Shown here piece by piece: positions 16,527-26,814 of a stretch of DNA of 64,000 nucleotides. The position numbers were made by a program, and so were the translations under genes. Position 1 is the first letter of the stretch, and the number at the start of each line of letters is the position of its first letter. The notes below the pieces were generated by a model. It saw only the letters and a list, made by a program, of their open reading frames with translations, did no database searches and was not told the DNA's origin. Source of the DNA: Olsenella_K absiana (GTDB lineage: Bacteria > Actinomycetota > Coriobacteriia > Coriobacteriales > Atopobiaceae); assembly GCF_036408855.1 (NCBI RefSeq), contig NZ_JAZGJQ010000002.1, positions 124,001-188,000 on the forward strand. The letters run 5' to 3'.

Positions 16527-18257
16527 ATGCACGAGAAGAACACGCGCGCCCGCGAGGGCGTGCAGCTGAGCGCCGCCGGCATCGCGATCGGCGTCGTAGG
16601 CTGCGTCATCATCACCGCGTCATCGGTCTACACCGCGCTCAAGATGGGCGCGCTGCCGTGGCCTACCATCTTCACCTCCATCACCGCTCTCGTCTGCCTG
16701 CGCGCCTTCGGCCGCAGGAGCCTGAACGAGGCGAACGTCACCCAGATCGTCATGTCGGCGGGCTCGATGGTCGCAGGCGGCCTCGCCTTCACCATCCCCG
16801 GCATCTGGATGCTCGGCCTCTCGTCCGCCACCAGCTGGCCCGAGATGCTCTCCGTGGCCCTCGCCGGCACCCTGCTCGGCCTGGTCTGCACCGCCCTCAT
16901 CCGCAAGCGCTTCGTCGACGAGTCCGACCTCGACTACCCCGTGGGCACGGCCGCCGCGCAGACGCTCAGGGCGAGCAGGGCCGGCGGCAGGACCGGGCGC
17001 AGGCTCTTCGGGTCGATGGCGGTGGCGGGCGCATGGTGCGCGCTCAGGGACGCCCTCGGCCTCGTCCCCGCTCTCCTTCTGCAGCTGCCCGTCCCCGGCG
17101 TGGCCTTCGGCGTCTACGACTCGCCGATGATGCTCTCGGTCGGCTTCCTCATGGGCGGGGCGGCCGCCGCGTTCTGGCTGGTCGGGGCCCTCGTGGGCCA
17201 GCTCGGCGCCGTCACGCTCGCGAGTGCGGCCGGCCTGTGGACGCTCGAGGCCGGCCAGGGAATCGCCTCGAGCCTCGGCATGGGGCTCATGATGGGCTCG
17301 GGCGCCGGCGTCATCGTCCACGACCTCGTCCCCAAGGCGGCGCGGGCGCTCAGGGCGTCTCGCGCGGGGTCGGACGGCGAGGGGGCCGAGGCCCTCACCG
17401 ACGTCACCTCCCGGCTCGACCGGGGCGCGCTCGCCCTCCTCGTGGCCGCGGCCGCCCTCCTCGCCTGCTTCGCGCTCGGGCTCGGCCCCGTCGTGGCCGC
17501 CGTCGTCGTGCTGCTCTCCTTCGTGACCACGGTCATGAGCGCGCAGTCGGTCGGCCAGACGGGCATCGACCCCATGGAGATCTTCGGGCTCATCGTCCTT
17601 CTCGTGGTCGCCGCCCTGGGCGGCACCGACCAGGTGCGCCTCTTCTACGTCGCCGGCGTCATCGCCGTGGCGTGCGGCGTCGGCGGAGACGTGATGAGCG
17701 ACTTCAAGACCGGCGCGCTCATCGGGACCGACCCGCGCAGCATGTGGTTCGGGCAGGTCCTGGGGTCGCTGGTCGGCGTCGTCGTGGCGACCGCCACCAT
17801 GTGCGCCCTCGTGGGGGCCTACGGCACCGGCGCCTTCGGCCCGGGGCAGGCCTTCGTCTCGGCCCAGGCCTCCGTCGTCGCGACGATGGTCTCGGGCATC
17901 CCGAGCCCCGCGGCCTTCGGCGCGGGCCTCGCGGCGGGGGTCGTCCTCTACTGCCTGGGCGTGCCCTCGATGATGCTCGGTCTGGGCGCCTACCTGCCGC
18001 TCTACATGACGCTCACGGGCGCGCTCGGCGCCCTTGCGAAGGTCGCCTACGACCGCCTCGGCTCACGCGGGCGCGCCGGAGCCGAGGCCGGGGCCGCGAC
18101 GGGCGCGGCCGCCCCGCAGCCGGGCGGCGAGACCTTGGGCGGCGAGCTCAGCCACAAGGACAACGGGATCGTCGTGGCATCAGGCCTGCTCGGGGGCGAG
18201 TCGGTCGTGGGCGTCCTCATCGCCCTCGCGTCCGTCGTCGCCGGGCTTCTCGCCTAG
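16527..18257 (+). CDS. OPT-family oligopeptide/metal-chelate transporter
   Basis: A 576-residue integral membrane protein with about 14 hydrophobic segments, matching the bacterial oligopeptide transporter (OPT) superfamily. Its start (ASSVYTALKMGALPWPTIF), the PVGTAAAQTL segment and the late VMSDFKTG segment are characteristic. It probably imports peptides or metal complexes by proton coupling; the substrate is unknown. GAGGGAGAG precedes the ATG. Its 3' end overlaps the convergent downstream gene by 78 bases on the opposite strand. Confidence 0.85.
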   Translation: MHEKNTRAREGVQLSAAGIAIGVVGCVIITASSVYTALKMGALPWPTIFTSITALVCLRAFGRRSLNEANVTQIVMSAGSMVAGGLAFTIPGIWMLGLSSATSWPEMLSVALAGTLLGLVCTALIRKRFVDESDLDYPVGTAAAQTLRASRAGGRTGRRLFGSMAVAGAWCALRDALGLVPALLLQLPVPGVAFGVYDSPMMLSVGFLMGGAAAAFWLVGALVGQLGAVTLASAAGLWTLEAGQGIASSLGMGLMMGSGAGVIVHDLVPKAARALRASRAGSDGEGAEALTDVTSRLDRGALALLVAAAALLACFALGLGPVVAAVVVLLSFVTTVMSAQSVGQTGIDPMEIFGLIVLLVVAALGGTDQVRLFYVAGVIAVACGVGGDVMSDFKTGALIGTDPRSMWFGQVLGSLVGVVVATATMCALVGAYGTGAFGPGQAFVSAQASVVATMVSGIPSPAAFGAGLAAGVVLYCLGVPSMMLGLGAYLPLYMTLTGALGALAKVAYDRLGSRGRAGAEAGAATGAAAPQPGGETLGGELSHKDNGIVVASGLLGGESVVGVLIALASVVAGLLA

Positions 18258-19295
18258 CGCGTCGGGCGCGGCCTGCCCGCCGTCGCCGGAGGGGTCGTCT
18301 CCGGAGGGCAGCGTGCCGGGATGCGCGGCGAGCCACTCCTCGGAGCGGCGACGCTGCGCAAGCGTGCCGCCCTCCTCGGCGACGCGGGAGAAGTCCCGCG
18401 CGGCCTGGGGCATGTCGCCGAGCCCGTCTGCGGCGCGGCCGTGCACGAAGAGGGCGCTCAGGCGCTGCTGCCTGGTCTGCGCCTTCTCGCCGACCTCCTC
18501 CGAGAGCTCGGCGGCGCGCTCGAGGTCGCCTGAGGCGAGCGCCTGCTCCGCGCGGGCGCTCGCCAGGAGCAGCTCCGCCGGCGCGCAGAGCGGATCGTGC
18601 AGGACGAGCTTGTCGTAGAGCCTGCCCGCGACGTCGACCACCTCGTCGATGCCGGCCGCGTCGCCCCTGTCGGCCGCGACGATCAGGCGCAGGCTCGCCT
18701 GGTTGTACGCGAGCACGCGCTCGGCGGAGCGGCCTGCGGGGTCGCCCTGCCCGATGCCGGAGACCGCCTCGAGGGCCTCCTCGTCGCGCCCCATGAGCGC
18801 GAGGCAGAGGCCGCGCCAGATCGAGAGGCTCTCGCGGAGCGGCCGCCCGGACCTGCCCTTGGGAACGACGCGGCCGTCGGCGAGAAGCCCGTCGAGGACC
18901 TGAAGGTACTTCTCGGGGTCGCAGTCCATCGTGAGGATGCACGAGACGCCGTCCCAGAGGGCGTTCATGGAGCGGCGCTGGTTGGTCAGGGTCGAGCGGC
19001 CCGCCACGACGTAGGCGAGGACGCAGACGAGCGAGATGAGCAGGTCGCCGCGAAGGAGCACGACCAGGACGATCACGCCGAGCGCGACGATGCTGCCGAG
19101 CGAGAACTGCTTGAGGCGCCGCACGTTCTTGGCCTGCACCTCGATCACGCGGCTCGCGTCCATGTCCAGGTAGGGCGAGTGGCGCAGGCCCTCGGACCCC
19201 TTGGCGCCGACTGGCTTCGTGGCGCCCCCGTCCGCAGCAGCGGTCTTCGCGGGCCGCGCGTCCCTCTCGGCCCCGTCCCTCTTGAGCTTGAGCAT
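18180..19295 (-). CDS. Membrane protein with TPR-like cytoplasmic domain
   Basis: A 371-residue protein of no recognised family. A charged N-terminus (~65 residues) is followed by a hydrophobic pair (about residues 65-100, GSIVALGVIVLVVLL then LLISLVCVLAYVVAG). Residues ~110-330 are helical and Ala/Leu/Glu-rich with TPR-like repeats (for example AELLLASARAEQALASGDLERAAEL). The acidic Gly/Asp-rich tail overlaps the end of the OPT gene on the other strand. AT-rich DNA with TATGAT-like hexamers lies before its start. Confidence 0.65.
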   Translation of the reverse strand: MLKLKRDGAERDARPAKTAAADGGATKPVGAKGSEGLRHSPYLDMDASRVIEVQAKNVRRLKQFSLGSIVALGVIVLVVLLRGDLLISLVCVLAYVVAGRSTLTNQRRSMNALWDGVSCILTMDCDPEKYLQVLDGLLADGRVVPKGRSGRPLRESLSIWRGLCLALMGRDEEALEAVSGIGQGDPAGRSAERVLAYNQASLRLIVAADRGDAAGIDEVVDVAGRLYDKLVLHDPLCAPAELLLASARAEQALASGDLERAAELSEEVGEKAQTRQQRLSALFVHGRAADGLGDMPQAARDFSRVAEEGGTLAQRRRSEEWLAAHPGTLPSGDDPSGDGGQAAPDALGEKPGDDGREGDEDAHDRLAPEQA

Positions 19296-19446
19296 GGTCC
19301 TCCCCCGTCCGGCGCATGCGCGCCGCGCCTCACCCGAATCTTGCGATGCCGATTATCATATATCACCCCTCGGCCCGGCCCCGGCGGCCCGCCGCGCCCG
19401 GGCTTCGCACGACCCTCGCACAAGCCTGACGCCCGGCGCGCCCGGC

Positions 19447-20868
19447 CTACTCCCCGGCCTCCCCGGACGCCTGGCGCCCCTCCTGCACGGGGAACTCCAC
19501 GCGGACGGTCGTGCCACGGCCCGGCGCGCTCTCGAGGGCGATGGTGGCGCCGTGCACCTTGGCAGCATGCTTCACGATGGCGAGTCCCAGGCCGGTCCCG
19601 CCGTTCGCGCGCGAGCGGCTCTTGTGGACGCGGTAGAAGCGCTCGAAGACCTTCTCCTGGTCCTCCTTGGCGATGCCGACGCCCGTGTCGCTCACGACCA
19701 CGTAGGGCCGGCCGCTCCCGGCGTCCACCCCGGTCCCCACGCGCACCGAGCCGCCGCTCACGTTGTACCTGATCGCGTTCTCCACGAGGTTGCCCACGAG
19801 CTCGTCGACGAGGCCCACGTAGCCCAGGACCTCGGCGCGCTCCGCCGTCACGTAGACGATCACGTGGGCGCGGCGGGCCCTTTCCGCCAGCCGGTCGCAG
19901 ACGTCCCTCGCGACGAGCCCCAGGTCGCACGTCTGCCTGCTGCCGAGCAGGACCGTGTCGCGCGAGCGCTCCGACTCGTCGAGCTTGGAGAGGGTCAGGA
20001 TGTCCGAGACGAGCGCGGAGAGCCGCTGGGCGTCGCCGTGGATGCGCCCTGCGAAGTCCGCCATGTCCTCGGGGCGCACGATGCCGTCGCGCATGAGCTC
20101 CGAGGCGCCCATGATGGAGGCGATCGGGGTCTTGAGCTCGTGCGTCACGTTGGCCGTGAACTCGCGCCTGATGGCGTCGTCGTTTCTCAGCTGCTCCATC
20201 TGCTCCTCGAGCTGGCCCTGCTGCGCCTTCAGGCGCGCCACGAGCGGCTCGAGCTCGCGGTAGGGGGCCTGCGCGTCGGGCTCGTTGGGGTCGATCTGCA
20301 GGATCGGCCTCACGAGGCCCTCGGCCATGCGCCGCGAGACGAACCAGCTCGCGACCACGAGCGCCACGAGCACGAGGAGGCCCCACTCGAGCGAGTCGCG
20401 CAGCAGGGCGAAGGTGGCGGCCGTGTCCTCGGAGAGGCGGATGACGGAGCCGTCGTCGAGCCTGATGGCCTCGTAGATGGAGACGACGCCGACGGACTCG
20501 CTCCTGCGCTCCGCCGAGCCCGAGCCGTCGCGCAGGGCCTCCTCGAACTCGGGGCGCCCGGCGTGGCTCTCGAGCGTCGCGCTGTCCGCCTCGCTGTCGT
20601 ACAGGACGCTGCCGTCCGCGGCGATCAGCGTCGCCCGGTTGTCGCTCAGGTTCATCTGCGCGAGCGTTGCGACCTTATCGTCCGTCCCGTCGAGCTGGGT
20701 CGCTACGGCCAGGCAGTCGTACCTCAGCCGCGCGTGCTCGTCGTGAAGGACCATCTCCCTGAACGCCACCGTGAGGGCGACCGTCACCAGCACGCCCGCG
20801 AGCACGCCGATGACGGAGAGTCCCCGGAAGATCCTCTTCTGGAGGGATTTCGGCCTCTCGGGCGGCAT
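19447..20868 (-). CDS. PhoR-type sensor histidine kinase
   Basis: A 473-residue membrane sensor kinase at the end of the phosphate operon. It has TM helices at about 17-36 and 162-176 flanking a ~120-residue extracytoplasmic domain, then a juxtamembrane helical linker. The H-box is FTANVTHELKTPI (H243), followed by an N-box (NLVENAIRYN), DTGVGIAKED and GGTGLGLAIVKH. It starts nine bases after the response-regulator stop, so the pair is translationally close. By position it should sense phosphate status through the Pst/PhoU complex. Confidence 0.92.
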   Translation of the reverse strand: MPPERPKSLQKRIFRGLSVIGVLAGVLVTVALTVAFREMVLHDEHARLRYDCLAVATQLDGTDDKVATLAQMNLSDNRATLIAADGSVLYDSEADSATLESHAGRPEFEEALRDGSGSAERRSESVGVVSIYEAIRLDDGSVIRLSEDTAATFALLRDSLEWGLLVLVALVVASWFVSRRMAEGLVRPILQIDPNEPDAQAPYRELEPLVARLKAQQGQLEEQMEQLRNDDAIRREFTANVTHELKTPIASIMGASELMRDGIVRPEDMADFAGRIHGDAQRLSALVSDILTLSKLDESERSRDTVLLGSRQTCDLGLVARDVCDRLAERARRAHVIVYVTAERAEVLGYVGLVDELVGNLVENAIRYNVSGGSVRVGTGVDAGSGRPYVVVSDTGVGIAKEDQEKVFERFYRVHKSRSRANGGTGLGLAIVKHAAKVHGATIALESAPGRGTTVRVEFPVQEGRQASGEAGE

Positions 20869-20877
20869 CCGGAAGAC

Positions 20878-21555
20878 CTAGCCCCTCATGCGGTAGCCGA
20901 CGCCGCGAACCGTCTCTATGAGGTCCGCGTGCTCGCCCAGCTTGGCCCGGATCTGCTGCACGTGCACGTCCACCGTGCGCGAGCCGCCGTCGAAGTCCCA
21001 GCCCCAGACGCGCTGCAGCAGCACCTCCCGGCTGAACACCTCGCCGGGCGAGCGCATGAGGAACTCGAGCAGGTCGAACTCCCTCATCGTGAGCTGCAGC
21101 TCCTCGCCCTCGAGCGTCACCTCGCGCCGGCTCGGCCACAGCTCGACGGGCCCCACGGAGAGGACCTTCGAGGCACGCTCCGCGCCGGTCGCCTGCGAGC
21201 GGCGGAGAAGGACGCGCACGCGCGAGACCATCTCCATCATGCCGAAGGGCTTCGCGAGGTAGTCGTCCGCGCCGCTGTCCAGGGCGCGGACGGTGTCGAG
21301 CTCGGTGTCCTTCGCGGTGAGCATCATGACCGGGACCCTGGAGAGCCCCGGGGTCGCGCGGATGCGGCCCAAGATCTTGAGGCCGTCGGTGCCCGGGAGC
21401 ATGATGTCGAGGAGGACGGCGTCGGGCGCCTGCCTCTCGCACGCGGCGCGGAACTCCGCGTCGTCGCACAGGCCCTCGGCCTTGATCCCCGCCTGCGTCA
21501 GCGCGTAGACGGTGAGGTCGCGCAGGTTGTCGTCGTCCTCGACGTAGTAGACCAC
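20878..21555 (-). CDS. PhoB/PhoP-type response regulator
   Basis: A 225-residue OmpR/PhoB-family regulator. The receiver domain has acidic residues at 7-9, the phospho-acceptor D50 in LLDIMLPG, and the LTAKD and KPF switch residues. The winged-helix DNA-binding domain follows (REFDLLEFLMRSPGEVFSREVLLQRVWG ... RTVDVHVQQIRAKLG). The start is GTG, two bases after the phoU stop. It likely activates the pst operon at the direct repeat upstream of pstS. Confidence 0.93.
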   Translation of the reverse strand: MVYYVEDDDNLRDLTVYALTQAGIKAEGLCDDAEFRAACERQAPDAVLLDIMLPGTDGLKILGRIRATPGLSRVPVMMLTAKDTELDTVRALDSGADDYLAKPFGMMEMVSRVRVLLRRSQATGAERASKVLSVGPVELWPSRREVTLEGEELQLTMREFDLLEFLMRSPGEVFSREVLLQRVWGWDFDGGSRTVDVHVQQIRAKLGEHADLIETVRGVGYRMRG

Positions 21556-21557
21556 AG

Positions 21558-22228
21558 CTATGCCATCTCCCCCATGGACCTTCCGCGGTACTCGCCGGTG
21601 GCCCTGAAGACGGCCCAGTCGGCGATGCCCTGGGCGTGGTCGCCCATGCGCTCATAGTACTTCGCCACGGTGAGGAGCTCGGGCGCGATCGTCGCGGGCT
21701 CGGAACCGGAGCGCAGCATCTCGACGACCCTCGAGCGCACGGACTCGAAGAGGTCGTCGACCTTGTCGTCCATCGGGAAGACGGAGTTGGCGACGTCGAC
21801 GTCGGAGTCCCTGAAGGCCTCGGTGGCCTTCTCGGCCATCGAGGCGGCACGCTGGGACATGTCGCCGAGGATGCGGGCGATCCCGTCGTCGATGGTGAGG
21901 TCGAACTCGCCGGCGAGCAGCGCGATCTCGTAGGCCATCTCGTCGATGCGGGCGAGGTCTCCCACCACGCGGAAGGTGGAGGTGACGAACCTCAGGTCGC
22001 CGGCGAGCGGGGACTGGAGCAGCATGATGTTCATGCAGGCGTCCTCGATCGAGCGGTGCAGGCGCTCGGAGGCGTGGTGGCCGCTCACGACCTCCTCGGC
22101 GGCCTCGGAGTTGCCCTCGGCGATCGCGAAGCCGGTGTCGCGCACGTCGTCCACCACGGCGGCGGAGAGGGCGTTGACGTGGCCGACGAGCTGGTCGAGC
22201 TGGCGCAGATAGTTGGTCCTTGTCCTCA

Positions 22229-22229
<1 letters not shown>
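21558..22229 (-). CDS. phoU: Phosphate signalling protein PhoU
   Basis: A 223-residue PhoU with the two-repeat three-helix architecture; both repeats contain the metal-binding acidic pattern (DLARIDEMAYEIA and YYERMGDHAQGIADWAV). PhoU restrains PhoR signalling through PstB when phosphate is plentiful. Its ATG overlaps the pstB stop (TAATG), indicating translational coupling. Confidence 0.94.
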
Positions 22230-22977
<748 letters not shown>

Positions 22978-22978
<1 letters not shown>

Positions 22979-23775
22979 TATCCGAACCTCCCCGTGAGGT
23001 AGTCCTCGAGCCTCTGGTCCTTCGGGCGCTCGAAGACGTCTGCGGTGGGCCCGCACTCGACCATCTCGCCGAGGAGGAAGAACGCCGTCCTGTCCGCCAC
23101 GCGGCCCGCCTGCTCCATGTTGTGGGTGACTATGACGACGCAGATCCCGTGCGACGCCATGTCGCGGATCGTCTCCTCGATCGAGAAGGTCGCGATGGGG
23201 TCGAGGGCGGAGCAGGGCTCGTCCATGAGGACCACGTCCGGCCTCATGGCCAGGGTGCGCGCGATGCAGAGGCGCTGCTGCTGGCCGCCTGAGAGGGCGT
23301 AGGCCGAATCGTCGAGCTTGTCCTTGACCTCGTCCCAGATCGCCGCGGCCCGCAGGCTCTTCTCCACCAGGGCGTCGAGCCTCGCCCTGTCGGTGAGGCC
23401 GTGGCGCCTGGGCGCGAAGGCGACGTTCTCGTAGACGGACTTGCGGAAGGGGTTCGGCTGCTGGAACACCATGCCGATATGCTTGCGCAGGTCGTAGGTG
23501 TCCGTCTGGTCGTTGTTGACCTCTCGCCCGTGGTAGTAGACGTCGCCGCCGATCCTGCACCCCTCGATCTCCCGGTTCATGAGGTTGATGGAGCGCAGGT
23601 AGGTCGACTTCCCGCAGCCCGAGGGACCGATGAGCGCCGTGACGGTGCCGGCGCCGAAGTCGAGCGAGGTCTCCTTGAGCGCGCGCCTGTTGCCGTAGTC
23701 GACCGTCACGTCACGCGTCGCGAGGAGCGCGTCCTCGGGGGGCGTCGCCGCTCCCGTCATGCTCTCGTTGCTCAC
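22978..23775 (-). CDS. pstB: Phosphate ABC transporter ATPase PstB, first copy
   Basis: A 265-residue ATPase energising phosphate import through PstCA. It has Walker A GPSGCGKS, signature LSGGQQQRL and Walker B VVLMDEPCSALDP, with a Cys where the paralogue has Thr. The start is GTG overlapping the pstA stop (GTGA). A ~15-residue N-terminal extension precedes the ABC domain. Confidence 0.94.
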
Positions 23776-24701
23776 TCTGCCGTCATCCTCCTCTCGAGGG
23801 CGCGGCCTACGATGCGCGCTAGGACGTTGAAGACCAGGATGCAGATCATGAGGACGGCGGCGGTGCCGGCGGACACGGCCGCCAGGTCGGGCACGACGCC
23901 CTCGGAGTTGATCTTCCAGATGTGGACCGCAAGGGTCTCCGCGGGCCGCATCACGTTGAGCGGGTTGGCCAGGCTGGTGATGGGGGCGGCCCAGGAGAGC
24001 GCCGGTGCGGACTGGCCGGCCGTGTAGATCAGGGCCGCGGCCTCGCCGAAGACGCGGCCGGCAGAGAGGATGACGCCGGTCACGATGGCGGGCATGGCGC
24101 GGGGCACGAGGATGTGGACCGTGGCCTCCCAGCGGGTGAGGCCGAGGGCGAGCGCCGCGTCGCGCTGGTCCCGGGGGACCGCCTCGAGCGCCTGCTGGAT
24201 GGTGCGGACCAGGATCGGGATGTTGAACATCGTGAGGGTGAGGGCGCCGGAGAGAATCGAGAAGCCCCAGCCCATGCCGAGCACGAAGGTCAGCATGCCG
24301 AAGAGGCCGACGACGATCGACGGCAGCGAGGAGAGGGTCTCGATGGCCGTCTTCGCCACGGAGGTGACGGGGCCGGAGGGCGCGTACTGCGTCAGGAAGA
24401 TGGCGCCGCCGAGGGAGATGGGCAGCGAGATGAGGAGGGTGAGGACGAGCAGGTAGAAGGAGTTGAAGAGCTCGGGGCCGATGCCGCCGCCCTCCTTGAA
24501 CTGCTCGGGCTTGGCCGTGAGGAAGTGCGGGTCGAGCGCCTTGCCGATGCCGGAGACCACGACGTAGCCGATGGTCGCCACGAGCAGCGCGATGATCGCG
24601 ATCACGATGGCCCAGAGCACGACCGTGGCGACGTGGTCCCAGGCACGGGCACGCCTGACGACGCCCTCGGCGCCGGCCCGCCTTGCGTCAGCGCTAGCCA
24701 T
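23772..24701 (-). CDS. pstA: Phosphate ABC transporter permease PstA
   Basis: A 309-residue inner-membrane permease with six hydrophobic segments and the EAA-loop region EAVPRDQRDAALALGLTRWEATVHILVP that docks with PstB. It forms the phosphate channel with PstC. Its start overlaps the end of pstC by eight bases. An N-terminal charged stretch of ~20 residues precedes the first helix. Confidence 0.94.
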   Translation of the reverse strand: MASADARRAGAEGVVRRARAWDHVATVVLWAIVIAIIALLVATIGYVVVSGIGKALDPHFLTAKPEQFKEGGGIGPELFNSFYLLVLTLLISLPISLGGAIFLTQYAPSGPVTSVAKTAIETLSSLPSIVVGLFGMLTFVLGMGWGFSILSGALTLTMFNIPILVRTIQQALEAVPRDQRDAALALGLTRWEATVHILVPRAMPAIVTGVILSAGRVFGEAAALIYTAGQSAPALSWAAPITSLANPLNVMRPAETLAVHIWKINSEGVVPDLAAVSAGTAAVLMICILVFNVLARIVGRALERRMTAE

Positions 24702-25683
24702 TGGCGCGCGCCCCCTTCCTTCCGACGAGGTGGACGACCAGGATGAACACGAGCGACATGGCGAGAAGCACCAGCGCGAGCGACCAGAGGACGTCGCTGT
24801 AGACGGTGCCCATGGTCTCGTTGCCCATGCTCATGGTCAGGACGGAGGTCAGCGTGGCGGCGGGCGTCACGAGGCCCCTCGGCATCTGCGCCGCGTTGCC
24901 CACGACCATCTGCACCGCCAGCGCCTCGCCGAAGGCTCGGGTCATGCCCATGATCACGGCTGTCAGGATGCCCGGGAGCGCGGAGGGCAGGACGACGTGG
25001 ACGATCGTCTGCCAGCGGGTGCAGCCCAGGCCGTAGGAGCCGTCGCGGTAGGAGTCGGGCACGGCCGCGATCGCGTCGGTGGCGAGCGAGGTCACCGTCG
25101 GCAGGATCATGAAGGCGAGCACGATGGAGCCGGCAAGGATGCCGTAGCCCGTGGTGCCTGACCAGCCGCGCACCCAAGCCACCACGATCTCCAGGCCGAC
25201 GAGGCCGAAGACGACCGAGGGGATGCCCGTCAGGAGCTCGACCATCGGCCGGAAGACCCTGCTGCCGAAGGTCGGCGAGATCTCCACGACGAAGACCGCG
25301 GCGCCGAGGGCGAAGGGCAGCGAGATCAGGCAGGACAGGAGGGTGACGGCGAACGAGCCGCAGATCATGGGCAGGGCGCCCACGAGAGGCTCGCCCGCCT
25401 CGGAGGCCTGGTGCGGGTTCCACGTCGTTCCCAGGAAGAAGGACGCCGGGGACACGCCGTCAGAGAGAAACGTCGAGAGTCCGCGCGAGCAGACCATGTA
25501 GATGAGCGTGGCGACGACCACGACTACGAAGAGCACGCATGCGCCGGTCAGAATCTGACCCTTGCGCTCCACGCGCCGCTTGGGCTTGATGTTCGTGTCG
25601 AACAGGGTCTCGCCTGGGCCCTTGGTCCCCGCAGATGCCTGGGACGCCTGCTGCACGTTCACCGCCCCCTCACCGTTTGACAA
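24694..25683 (-). CDS. pstC: Phosphate ABC transporter permease PstC
   Basis: A 329-residue permease with six helices. The EAA-type loop is AVPDSYRDGSYGLGCTRWQTIVHVVLP, and the LPTVTSLATDAI segment is PstC-like. The start appears to be TTG at 25683, preceded by AAGGAG at nine bases; later GTG codons in frame are alternatives. It lies 24 bases behind pstS. Confidence 0.92.
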   Translation of the reverse strand: MSNGEGAVNVQQASQASAGTKGPGETLFDTNIKPKRRVERKGQILTGACVLFVVVVVATLIYMVCSRGLSTFLSDGVSPASFFLGTTWNPHQASEAGEPLVGALPMICGSFAVTLLSCLISLPFALGAAVFVVEISPTFGSRVFRPMVELLTGIPSVVFGLVGLEIVVAWVRGWSGTTGYGILAGSIVLAFMILPTVTSLATDAIAAVPDSYRDGSYGLGCTRWQTIVHVVLPSALPGILTAVIMGMTRAFGEALAVQMVVGNAAQMPRGLVTPAATLTSVLTMSMGNETMGTVYSDVLWSLALVLLAMSLVFILVVHLVGRKGARANG

Positions 25684-25707
25684 GAGCTACTCCTTAGGGT
25701 GTGCCGA

Positions 25708-26634
25708 CTAGAGCTTGGTGACGTTGCCGGAGGCGTCGCGGGAGACCTTCATGCCCGTGACGGGGATGTAACCGGTCTGCTCGACCAGCGAGCCCTGGAC
25801 GTCGTCGGAGAGCATGTAGTCGATGAACGCCTGGGTGGCGGCGTCGGGGCTGGCGGCGGTGTACATGTGCTCGTAGGCCCAGATGGTCCAGGAGTTGTCC
25901 TCCACGTTCGCCTCCTCGGGCTTGACGCCGCCGACGGAGAGGGGCTTGAAGGAGTCGGAGAAGTAGGAGAACGCGAGGTAGGAGATGGAACCGGGGGTCT
26001 CGGCGACCATCTTGGCGACGGTGCCCGAGGAGTCCTGCTCCTGCGGCTTGAAGCTCTCGGGGACCTTGGTGTCGCCCAGGACGGCGCTCTCGAAGGTGGC
26101 ACGGGTGCCGGAGCCGGAGGCACGGTTGATGACGGTGATAGCGAGGTCCTGGCCACCGACCTGGCTCCAGTTGGTGATGGCGCCCGTGAAGATGCCCTTC
26201 AGGTCCTCGAGGGAGATGTCGTCGACGGAGACCTCGGAGTGGACGATCGGGCCCATGCCCACGACGGCGACCTTGTTGTCCTTGAGCTTGGATACGGCCG
26301 AGGCGTCGTCGAGCTTCTCCTCGGCGAAGACGTCGGAGTTGCCGATCTGGACCGCGCCCTGGGCGATCTGCGTGATGCCCTGGCCGGAGCCGCCGCCCTG
26401 GACCGTGATCTGGACGCCGGGATGGTCGTTGGTGTACTGCTCGGCCGCAGCCTCGACGAGGGGCTGGAGCGCGGTGGAGCCGACGGCGGTGATGGTGCCG
26501 CTCTCGGCCGCGCTGTCGGTGGAGGCAGTGGAGGCGGAGGAGCCGCCGCAGCCGACGAGACCGAGGCCCGCGAGGGTCACGCCGGAGGCGCCCACGAGCT
26601 TGAGGAACTGGCGACGATCGAGCGAGGAGTGCAT
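25708..26634 (-). CDS. pstS: Phosphate-binding lipoprotein PstS
   Basis: A 308-residue extracytoplasmic phosphate receptor. The N-terminus has twin arginines (RR at 7-8, DRRQFLK), a hydrophobic core and a lipobox LVGC with C29, suggesting a Tat-exported lipoprotein. The mature part has phosphate-binding stretches such as GSTALQP, GSGQGI and NRASGSGTRATFE. It is the first gene of the pst operon; the leader contains a hairpin (26658-26680) and, further up, a PHO-box-like repeat. Confidence 0.94.
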   Translation of the reverse strand: MHSSLDRRQFLKLVGASGVTLAGLGLVGCGGSSASTASTDSAAESGTITAVGSTALQPLVEAAAEQYTNDHPGVQITVQGGGSGQGITQIAQGAVQIGNSDVFAEEKLDDASAVSKLKDNKVAVVGMGPIVHSEVSVDDISLEDLKGIFTGAITNWSQVGGQDLAITVINRASGSGTRATFESAVLGDTKVPESFKPQEQDSSGTVAKMVAETPGSISYLAFSYFSDSFKPLSVGGVKPEEANVEDNSWTIWAYEHMYTAASPDAATQAFIDYMLSDDVQGSLVEQTGYIPVTGMKVSRDASGNVTKL

Positions 26635-26700
26635 GAGGTCCCCTTCTCTTGCATGGAAGACCGCCCGTGGCGGGCGGTCTCTTTCAGGATCCATGCTAGG

Positions 26701-26735
26701 AAGGGGGAGCGGCGCCACCGGCGTCGCTCCCCCTT
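26701..26735. terminator. GC hairpin in the dsbA-pstS gap
   Basis: An 11-pair stem (AAGGGGGAGCG with its complement) on either side of a 13-base loop. On the minus strand it follows the DsbA-family gene and sits just downstream of the PHO-box-like repeat, so it could terminate that gene or act in the pstS leader. Confidence 0.55.
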
Positions 26736-26752
26736 CATTACTGACCTCTGAC

Positions 26753-26774
26753 TGCGGCTTACACGCGGCTTACA
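26753..26774 (-). promoter_or_regulatory. PHO-box-like direct repeat upstream of pstS
   Basis: GCGGCTTACA occurs at 26754-26763 and 26765-26774, an 11-base period as in PhoB/PhoP boxes (TGTAAGCCGC twice on the minus strand). It lies ~120 bases ahead of pstS, with a possible -10 (CAGTAAT) downstream. It is a likely target of the operon's own response regulator. Confidence 0.6.
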
Positions 26775-26814
26775 AACGCCTGCCCCAGAGCGGGCGGCGC
26801 CTGGCGCGGCCCCG

